This document shows positions 8,742 to 14,937 of a stretch of 31,240 nt of DNA, in pieces; the first letter of the stretch is position 1, and every line of letters starts with the position of its first letter. Where the stretch lies: contig JBICIE010000012.1 in assembly GCA_043101635.1 (NCBI GenBank), positions 1-31,240 of the forward strand. The letters are read 5' to 3'. The notes under the pieces were generated by a model. The model was given only the letters and a program-made list of their open reading frames with translations, was not told the DNA's origin and did no database searches. This DNA comes from CAYMJK01 sp043101635. Its GTDB lineage: Bacteria > Planctomycetota > Phycisphaerae > Phycisphaerales > UBA1924. A program made the translations under genes and the position numbers.

Positions 8742-9772
8742 TGCGCATCGACAACCGCCTCATCGGCGCGGCCCAACCCCCCTACATCATCGCCGAGATC
8801 GGCGTCAATCACGATGGCGATCCGCGCTGCGCCCTGGAACTCGTCGACGCCGCGGCCGGCGCCGGCGCTGACGCGGTGAAGCTCCAGTACTTCCAGACCG
8901 ACCTGCTCATGAGCGGCGCTGCCCGGCTCGCCGCCTACCAGGCCGCGGCAGGCGAGACTGACCCTCTCGCCATGCTCCGCCGCCTCGAACTGGGCCTCGA
9001 CGACCTCGCCCGCATCTGCCAGCAAGCCCGCCAGCGCGGCCTGCACGCCATCGTCACCATCTTCAGCCTCGAGCTGGTCGCCGGCGCCCGCGAGCTGCCC
9101 TGGGACGCCTTCAAGACGGCCTCACCGGACATCATCCACCGGCCGCTGCTGAGCGCCCTCGCCGCCGACGAGCGCCCCCTGATCGTCAGCACCGGCGCCA
9201 GCGAACTGGAGGAAGTCGCCCGCGCCCTGGAATGGCTCGCGCCCGCCCGCGACCGGCTCGCCCTGCTCCAGTGCGTCAGCGCCTACCCCGCCCCCGAGCC
9301 CGCCTTCGACGGTATCGGCGCCCTGGGCGCCATCTTCGACGGACCGGTCGGCTACAGCGACCACAACGCCGGAACCGGCAGCGCGGCCGGCGCCATCGCC
9401 GCCGGCGCGGTGATCCTCGAGAAACACCTGACCTACGACCGCGCGGCAGCCGGCCCCGATCACGCCGCCTCCCTCGAGCCGGCGCAGTTCGCCGAATACG
9501 TGCGCCTCGCCCGCGCGATGCGCCCGGCGCCGCCGGCGCCAAGCGGCCGAAAGCAAGTGCTGCCCTGCGAGCGGGATGTCCGTGCGGTCTCGCGCCAGTC
9601 GATCACGACGACGCGGCCCATCGCGCCGGGAGAAGTCATCCAGCGCCGGGATCTCACCTTCAAGCGTCCCGGAACCGGCCTGGCGCCGTGGCGGCTCGGC
9701 GAAGTCCTCGGCCGGCGCGCAGCCCGAGCGATCGAGACCGATGCGCCGCTGGCTCCGGAAGATCTCGCGTAG
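8741..9772 (+). CDS. neuB: N-acetylneuraminate synthase family (NeuB) with SAF domain
   Basis: The protein is 343 residues from ATG 8741, which again forms TGATG with the neuA stop. A GTG three nt earlier is the alternative start. NeuB condenses phosphoenolpyruvate with an N-acetylhexosamine to form the nine-carbon acid. Visible motifs of the TIM-barrel domain are AEIGVNHDGD (18-27), DAVKLQYFQTDLL, FKTASPDI, IVSTGASELEEV, LLQCVSAYPAPE, GYSDHNAG and ILEKHLTYD...GPDHAASLEP. The C-terminal SAF / antifreeze-like domain follows (RSITTTRPIAPGEV-like, DLTFKRPGTGLAP, LGRRAARAIETDAPL). The full length matches the family. The neighbouring neuA and neuC homologues support a complete short pathway. Specificity for ManNAc versus a legionaminate precursor is not resolvable here. 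Confidence 0.92.
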   Translation: MRIDNRLIGAAQPPYIIAEIGVNHDGDPRCALELVDAAAGAGADAVKLQYFQTDLLMSGAARLAAYQAAAGETDPLAMLRRLELGLDDLARICQQARQRGLHAIVTIFSLELVAGARELPWDAFKTASPDIIHRPLLSALAADERPLIVSTGASELEEVARALEWLAPARDRLALLQCVSAYPAPEPAFDGIGALGAIFDGPVGYSDHNAGTGSAAGAIAAGAVILEKHLTYDRAAAGPDHAASLEPAQFAEYVRLARAMRPAPPAPSGRKQVLPCERDVRAVSRQSITTTRPIAPGEVIQRRDLTFKRPGTGLAPWRLGEVLGRRAARAIETDAPLAPEDLA

Positions 9773-9815
9773 GCTAGAGCGTGTACGAAGATGATGCGAA
9801 GCTCGAACCCCGTGC

Positions 9816-9843
9816 CACCGATGTCGGCTCTGCGACATCGGTG
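9816..9843 (+). promoter_or_regulatory. Perfect 11-bp hairpin between neuB and neuC
   Basis: CACCGATGTCG (9816-9826) pairs perfectly with CGACATCGGTG (9833-9843) across a 6-nt loop. No T-tract follows, so this is not a canonical intrinsic terminator. The neuC ribosome-binding GGAG begins about 10 nt downstream. Possible roles are a transcript-stability or attenuation element, or a dyad operator. The function is inferred. Confidence 0.6.
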
Positions 9844-9863
9844 TTCTCCGCCGGAGACCACCT

Positions 9864-11039
9864 TTGATCGGCCCCGGCTGGGCAGATGACCGCGGCGCCC
9901 CCGCGCGCGCCACACCCTCCCGCCTGTGCCGCGTCGCCGTCGTCACCGGCTCCCGCGCCGACTTCGGCCTGCTGACCCCCGTCATGCGCGCCATCGACGA
10001 GCGCCCCGAGCTTGAACTGCTGGTGATTGCCGCCGGCGCCCACCTCATCCCGCCCGCGACCACCTTCCGCGATGTCAAGGCCCTCTTCCCGGTCGCCGAC
10101 AGCGTGCCGATGCAGACCGCCGGGCGACACACCCGCTTCGACGACGCCGAGGCCGTCGGCAAGGGCATCGCCCGCTTTGCGCGCTCATTTGCGGGCCTCC
10201 AGCCCGACTGGGTCGTCGTGCTCGGCGATCGCATCGAGGCCTTCGCCGCGGCCAGCGCCGCCGCCATCGGCGGCTGGGCCCTGGCGCACATCCACGGCGG
10301 CGATCGCGCCCCCGGCGTCGCCGACGAGCAGATGCGCCACGCCATCACCAAGCTCGCGCACCTGCACCTGGCCGCCACCGACGAATCGGCGCAGCGCATC
10401 ATCCGCATGGGCGAGACCCCCGATCGCGTCCACGTCGTCGGCTCCCCCGCGATCGACACCCTCGAGCCGATCCCGCCGCTCGACGATGACGCCTTCGACG
10501 CCCTCGGCGCCCCCGACCTGCTGCTGCTCATGCACCCGATCGGGCGCAGCGATGAGCAGGAGGAGCACGCGGCCGCCGAGGCGCTGGGCGCGATGTGCGA
10601 CGCCGGCGGGCGCATCCTCGCCCTGCATCCCAACACCGACCCCGGCCGTCGCGGCGTGCTGCGCGCCATCGAGGCCAGCGGCGCGCCCGCCGTCGAGCAC
10701 CTCGAACGGGCCCGCTTCGTCGGCCTGCTCAAGCGCATGGTCGCGGCGGGCGGCGTGCTCGTCGGCAACAGCTCCGCCGGCCTGATCGAGGCGCCCGCCC
10801 TCGGCCTGCGCGTCGTCGATGTCGGCGCCCGCCAGCAGGGGCGCCAGCGTCCCCAGAGCGTTATCAGCGCCGCGGAGCAGCGCAGCGCCATCGTTGCGGC
10901 CATCAGCGCCGCCCGGCGCGCCGAGCCCGGGCCCGCAGGGCTCTACGGCGACGGCCACGCCGCCGAGCGCGCCAGCGCCCTGCTGGCGCAGGTCGATCCC
11001 CACAGCGCGGCCCTGCTCACCAAGCTGTGCGCCGACTGA
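9864..11039 (+). CDS. neuC: UDP-N-acetylglucosamine 2-epimerase, hydrolysing (NeuC/LegG family)
   Basis: This 391-residue protein starts at TTG 9864, supported by GGAG at 9853-9856. No ATG is available before the conserved core, which begins about 22 residues in (CRVAVVTGSRADFGLL). The enzyme family converts UDP-GlcNAc (or a UDP-bacillosamine derivative in LegG) to the free 2-epimer, feeding NeuB. Motifs seen are VVVLGDRIEAFAAA, AHIHGGDRAPGVADEQMRHA, HLAATDESAQRIIRMGE, VVGSPAIDTL, ALHPNTDPGRRGV, and GNSSAGLIEAPALGLRVVDV followed by GARQQGRQRPQSVI. These give a GT-B-like fold with a complete active-site set. The gene lies 91 nt after neuB, and the gap carries a strong hairpin, so its expression may be tuned separately. 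The NeuC versus LegG assignment is open. LegB/C/H homologues are not in this window. Confidence 0.88.
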   Translation: MIGPGWADDRGAPARATPSRLCRVAVVTGSRADFGLLTPVMRAIDERPELELLVIAAGAHLIPPATTFRDVKALFPVADSVPMQTAGRHTRFDDAEAVGKGIARFARSFAGLQPDWVVVLGDRIEAFAAASAAAIGGWALAHIHGGDRAPGVADEQMRHAITKLAHLHLAATDESAQRIIRMGETPDRVHVVGSPAIDTLEPIPPLDDDAFDALGAPDLLLLMHPIGRSDEQEEHAAAEALGAMCDAGGRILALHPNTDPGRRGVLRAIEASGAPAVEHLERARFVGLLKRMVAAGGVLVGNSSAGLIEAPALGLRVVDVGARQQGRQRPQSVISAAEQRSAIVAAISAARRAEPGPAGLYGDGHAAERASALLAQVDPHSAALLTKLCAD

Positions 11040-11167
11040 CCCTGACCGAGACCCGATAACGCGCCGCCCCGCAGCGCCGGGCCCGAATTTCCACCGGAGC
11101 GGTAAAAGCGCGCACGATTCGGACCGATGCTCTCTCAGTTCCCATATCCGGGGCAAGAGGAGCAGCC

Positions 11168-12052
11168 ATGAGCGCCAGTACGCAGGAGCGTCAGCAGATC
11201 GTCAGCGCCGCGATCGGCGAGATCAGCCACATCGCCACGCTGCCTGAGATCACGCTGAAGATCGTCGAACTCGTCGAGGATCCCAAGAGCACCGCCCAGG
11301 ATCTGCACGAGGTCATCAACAACGATCCCGCCCTGTGCAGCCGCATCCTCAAGGTCGTCAACAGCTCCTTCTACGGACTGCCCGGGCAGATCGGCTCGAT
11401 CAACCGCGCCATCGTCATGCTCGGCCTCAACGCCGTCAAGAACATCGCCATCGCCGCCAGCCTCACCAAGCTCTTCCGCGGCGGCGACCTCACCCCCGCC
11501 TTCAGCGCCCGCGACCTGTGGGAGCACAGCGTCCAGACCGCCGCCACCACCAAGCTCATCAGCGACTCGCTCAAGATGGGCCTCGGCGACGAGGCCTTCC
11601 TCGCCGGACTCGTCCACAACATCGGCCAGATGGTCGAGATGCAGTTCGACCGCAACAAGCTCATCGAGGTGATCCAGATCGTCGCCCCGGACAGCAGCGG
11701 CATCCCGGCTCGGAGCATGCTCGAGGTCGAAGAAGAGATTTTCGGCGCAAATCACCAGCACTTCGGCGCAGGTCTCTGCGAGAAGTGGAAATTCCCCAGC
11801 AACTTCATCGCCGTCACCGGATACCACCACCGCCCCCTGGAACTCGACCGCGAGCGTCGCACCCTCGCCAGCATGGTCTATCTCGCCGACCGCCTCGTCG
11901 GCGAACTTGATGGGGCCTACCGCCTCGATCTGCCCTCCCTGGAGATCGATCCCGACGTTCTGTCGGAGCTGGGCATGAGCGGCGACAAGCTCTCCAGCCT
12001 CCGCGACAAGCTGCCCGAGCACCTGAATTCTGTAGGGGACATCCTCGGGTAG
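11168..12052 (+). CDS. HDOD domain signalling protein
   Basis: A 294-residue protein starts at ATG 11168, with AGAGGAG about 7 nt upstream. Nearly the whole length is one HDOD domain, a non-catalytic relative of HD phosphohydrolases used in bacterial signalling, chemotaxis and cell-cycle control. Landmarks are LPEITLKIVELVEDPKSTA, VINNDPALCSRILKVVNSSF, YGLPGQIGSINRAIVMLGLN, LWEHSVQTAATTKLI, EAFLAGLVHNIGQMV and ITVTGYHHRP-like FIAVTGYHHRPLE. The region where HD-GYP proteins carry catalytic residues has LVHNIGQ instead of HDIG, which supports a signalling role over catalysis. No second domain is present. It is not clearly part of the neu operon, since 128 nt separate it from neuC. It is followed by hairpins and a strong terminator. 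Confidence 0.9.
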   Translation: MSASTQERQQIVSAAIGEISHIATLPEITLKIVELVEDPKSTAQDLHEVINNDPALCSRILKVVNSSFYGLPGQIGSINRAIVMLGLNAVKNIAIAASLTKLFRGGDLTPAFSARDLWEHSVQTAATTKLISDSLKMGLGDEAFLAGLVHNIGQMVEMQFDRNKLIEVIQIVAPDSSGIPARSMLEVEEEIFGANHQHFGAGLCEKWKFPSNFIAVTGYHHRPLELDRERRTLASMVYLADRLVGELDGAYRLDLPSLEIDPDVLSELGMSGDKLSSLRDKLPEHLNSVGDILG

Positions 12053-12150
12053 CCGACACAAGCGCTCGGCCGGGCAAAACCCGGCCGCGGAAGAGACGAC
12101 AATCCCCGCGCTTCGGCGCGGATGCAGGACTCTCTCTCTTTCTCCCTCCA

Positions 12151-12182
12151 GGCGGCTGCGCGAAAGCGTGGCCGCCTTTTTT
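12151..12182 (+). terminator. Strong intrinsic terminator downstream of HDOD gene
   Basis: GGCGGC with inner TGCGC pairs to GCGTG plus GCCGCC, giving 11 bp including two G-U pairs, closed by a GAAA tetraloop. TTTTTT follows at 12177-12182. On the opposite strand no T-run follows the stem, so it acts on plus-strand transcripts only. Confidence 0.9.
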
Positions 12183-12191
12183 CCCCCAGTT

Positions 12192-13022
12192 TCAGCCCGA
12201 TCTGGCGCCTTCCCGGGGCAATTCCAGCCCGTCGTACGCCAGGCGCACGCCCTCCGGCAGCTCCCGGTCCGTCGTCTCGTGGCCCAGATCGTGCGACATG
12301 TGCACCAGCCACGTCCTCTCCGCGGCAATCTCCGCGGCCACCGACACCGCCTGCCCGACCGTGAAATGCGTCGGATGCCGCCGGTGGCGCAGCCCGTCGA
12401 GCACCAGCGTCCGCAGCCCGGTCAGCACCCCCCAGGATTCCGGCGGGATCGCCGACACATCCGTCAGATACGCCAGTGGCAGCGGCCCGCGCCCCCCGCG
12501 CGGGTCCTCGATGCGGAACCCCAGCACCGGCAGCCGTCCGTGCAGCAGCGGAATCGGCGTGATGCGCAGCCCGAACAGTTCCAGCGGCGCCATCGCCTCC
12601 ATGCGCCGCGCGATCAGCGATGCCACGAAGCTCTCGTTCACGTTGCGCTTCTGATCGAAGATGTGGGCATAGACCCGGCGCACGAACCCGAGCGTCCGCT
12701 CGTCGCCGAACAGATCGATCGGCTGGCCCATCACCGCGTTGAAGCGCCGCACCTCATCGAGGCCCCACGTGTGATCGACATGATTGTGCGTCAGCAGAAT
12801 CGCGTCCAGCCGCGGCAGCCGCGCCCGCAGCGCCTGCTCCCGGAAGTCCGGCCCGCAATCCAGCAGCACCACCCGCTCGACCCCCTGCGGATCATCGAAG
12901 ATCAGCGCTGCGCTGGTGCGCAATCGCCGGTCCCGCGGATCGCCCGATGTGCACACCGCACAGTCGCACCCGATCGCCGGCACGCCCGAACTGGTCCCGG
13001 TGCCAAGGAAGACGAATCGCAT
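12192..13022 (-). CDS. PhnP-like metallo-beta-lactamase-fold phosphodiesterase
   Basis: This is a 276-residue protein from ATG 13022. Its sequence begins MRFVFLGTGTSSGVPAIGCD, typical of the PhnP / RNase Z-like branch of the MBL superfamily. The metal site HxHxDH is LTHNHVDH (H79, H81, D83, H84). C19, C21 and C24 match the structural zinc site of PhnP. Later ligands are likely in LLHGRLPVLGFRI, YLTDVSAIPP (Asp) and LVHMSHDLGHE. In E. coli, PhnP hydrolyses 5-phosphoribosyl 1,2-cyclic phosphate in phosphonate use. No other phn gene is present here, so the true substrate may be another cyclic phosphodiester. No clear ribosome-binding site is seen. The gene is convergent with the HDOD gene across the terminator. 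Confidence 0.85.
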   Translation of the reverse strand: MRFVFLGTGTSSGVPAIGCDCAVCTSGDPRDRRLRTSAALIFDDPQGVERVVLLDCGPDFREQALRARLPRLDAILLTHNHVDHTWGLDEVRRFNAVMGQPIDLFGDERTLGFVRRVYAHIFDQKRNVNESFVASLIARRMEAMAPLELFGLRITPIPLLHGRLPVLGFRIEDPRGGRGPLPLAYLTDVSAIPPESWGVLTGLRTLVLDGLRHRRHPTHFTVGQAVSVAAEIAAERTWLVHMSHDLGHETTDRELPEGVRLAYDGLELPREGARSG

Positions 13023-13749
13023 CGTCTAGCGTATGCGAGAGGCAGAGTGACGAAAGTGACGAGGCGATGAAGCAACGACGCAACGACGCGACGACACGAC
13101 GACGCGACGACGCGACGACGCGACGACGCACCATACAAGTCAGCCAGCAGCGCCATCTGCCCGAAGGGCTGGTCGACACCCCCCACCGGCAAGCGCCTCC
13201 CGTCGACCTCGTCGGGCGCCCCGCCCCGCCGGCGCCGGGCGGAGGTGGACAAGTCGCACGACTGCTGATGTCGGACGCGGTGCGGTGGGTGGGGCGGGCG
13301 TGGTGGGGACGCGGCGGAGATCTGCAGGGCGGCGCGGGTGGAGGGGCGCGGCACTGCGCGCGCCGGCGGCACATGCGCACGGTCATCGGCGCGATTGTCG
13401 CGCCGAGGCAAGCAGATTCGTGTGCATGACGGGCGCCAGGCGGCAGTCCGGCGAAAGGCCAGCGTCACCGCGCTCGCGCCGCTTCTCCACCGCCGATCCA
13501 CCATCGCTTGTGGACAGCTTGCGCTAAGTTCCGGCATCATCCGCGTCTGTCACCAGCGCCGCGCTGTGCGCAAGTGCTTGCGACACAACGCGCCCGGCGC
13601 CCTATGCGCAGCCTTCGCGCATCCATAGCGCCGATTGCGCCCCGCCTTTGCATTCCCGGCGGAGGCGCCGGGTAAGGTCTGCCCAACATCGTCGGGGAGA
13701 TCGAGCCCGGCCTCCCACCGGGCGCCCTCAACGCAAGGACCAGCGAACC
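13023..13749 (+). other. 727-nt stretch without a convincing gene
   Basis: This stretch contains a tandem octamer repeat (13072-13127) and a run of short hairpins: TCGGCGCGA/TCGCGCCGA around a TTG loop at 13386-13406, TGTGCGCAAG against CTTGCGACACA at 13565-13587, and ATGCGC/GCGCAT at 13604-13622. Open frames exist on both strands but are Arg/Pro/Ala-rich, lack family resemblance and lack ribosome-binding sites. I looked for RNase P RNA, SRP RNA and tmRNA landmarks and did not find them. The 3' part is presumably the leader of the pseudopilin-like gene. Confidence 0.6.
13072..13127 (+). repeat. Seven tandem octamers (GCGACGAC and variants)
   Basis: The units in order are GCAACGAC twice, GCGACGAC, ACGACGAC, then GCGACGAC three times. 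Just upstream (13046-13063) is a shorter AGTGACGA-type direct repeat. The array lies 50-105 nt upstream of the PhnP-like start, on its leader side. The octamer period does not keep a codon frame, which fits a non-coding microsatellite. Confidence 0.9.
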
Positions 13750-14784
13750 ATGACACGCCCGCCGCGCACGCGCGCCTTCACGCTCATCGAACTGCTCGTC
13801 GTCATCGCCATCATCGCCGTGCTCATCGGCATTCTGCTGCCGACGCTGGGCAAGGCCCGCCAAGCCGCCCGGGCGCTGCGCTGCGGCGCCAACCTGCGCA
13901 ACGTCGGCCAGGCGGTCACGCTGTACACCGTCGGCAACCGCTACTTCCCGCCGGCCTACGTCTACGGCAACGACAAGGATGGCGGCGGCTGGGATGTCGA
14001 GGACCAGCTCGAGAAGAACCCCACGCCGGCCAACGGCTACGTCCACTGGTCGTGGGCCCTGTTCGGCGGCGAGGCGGAGGCCGGCGGCATCGCCGAGGAA
14101 GCCTTTACGTGCCCCGGGCTGACGAATGACGGGGCGCCGCGCACCAATCCCGGCGCCGATGAGAACGACTGGGAGCCGTGGCAGCGCAACGACCTCGGCC
14201 AGGGCCCGGGCGCCCGCACCCCGCTGGACCGCCAGGCCAAGCGCATGGCCTACACCGGCAACGCGGCGATCTTTCCGCGCAACAAGTTCAACATCGGCAC
14301 GGCTCGCAAGAACAAGCTCGTGAACCCCGCCGCGGTCGAGACGGGCGAGAAGGGCGGCGCCAAGACCATCCTGGCCACCGAGTTCCTTGATGTGCAGCAG
14401 TGGCGGTCGATCGCGACCGATGACGATGTCGTCAAGAGCCACCGCCCCGTGACGCCGTTCGTCGGCGGGTCATCGGGCACGGGCATCTACACCGAGCCGG
14501 ATTCGGGCTCGACGCCGCGCTTCTTCTACCCGGACCGCAGCCAGATCCTGCGCAGGGATCAGTTGGGCGCCGGCATGATCGACGACGCCCTCAGCACGCT
14601 GAACGCCGTCGGGCGGCATCACCCGGGCGGTGACCAGGTCTACGGCGGAACGGCCAACTACGTGTTCGTCGACGGCCACGTCGAGACGCTGACGGTCGTC
14701 GAGACGATCGAGCAGCAGTTGTGGGGCGACCGGTTCCACAGCCTCACCGGCAACACCAGGGTGGACACGAGACAGGAGTGGTGA
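13750..14784 (+). CDS. Type II pseudopilin-like protein (prepilin N-terminal cleavage/methylation domain)
   Basis: The 344-residue protein starts at ATG 13750, with AAGGA upstream. The frame extends to 13648 without support. Residues 8-35 (RAFTLIELLVVIAIIAVLIG and following) are a textbook type IV prepilin signal. Cleavage would occur just before the first Phe, after Ala9, and Glu sits at mature position 5. The soluble part ends in a variant of the planctomycete prepilin-associated 'H-X9-DG' motif. The terminal block NYVFVDGHVETLTV is intact, but the upstream His lies about 16 residues from DG rather than 9 (HHPGGDQVYGG between). The protein should sit in the inner membrane or in a pseudopilus assembled by a type II secretion-like machine. 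The PstS-like dockerin protein follows 153 nt downstream on the same strand. Confidence 0.88.
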   Translation: MTRPPRTRAFTLIELLVVIAIIAVLIGILLPTLGKARQAARALRCGANLRNVGQAVTLYTVGNRYFPPAYVYGNDKDGGGWDVEDQLEKNPTPANGYVHWSWALFGGEAEAGGIAEEAFTCPGLTNDGAPRTNPGADENDWEPWQRNDLGQGPGARTPLDRQAKRMAYTGNAAIFPRNKFNIGTARKNKLVNPAAVETGEKGGAKTILATEFLDVQQWRSIATDDDVVKSHRPVTPFVGGSSGTGIYTEPDSGSTPRFFYPDRSQILRRDQLGAGMIDDALSTLNAVGRHHPGGDQVYGGTANYVFVDGHVETLTVVETIEQQLWGDRFHSLTGNTRVDTRQEW

Positions 14785-14937
14785 TCGAGAGAGACTGATG
14801 GCGCGCCGGCCGGGGTCCGACCGGCTCGCGAGAAGTGGAGGACCAGCATCCAGGACAGCACAGGGGCCAGCGCGCACCGGGTGCGCTGCGCGATCGGTCT
14901 GTCAACACCGCGACGCAAGAGTGAGGAGTGCACATCC

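Noticed and set aside
13072..13127. Possible CRISPR array
   Set aside because: The units are contiguous octamers without spacers, and no cas genes are present.
12902..13540. 212-codon minus-strand frame upstream of and overlapping the PhnP-like gene
   Set aside because: It runs through the octamer repeat, has Arg/Ser/Pro-rich noise and overlaps the start of a well-supported gene.
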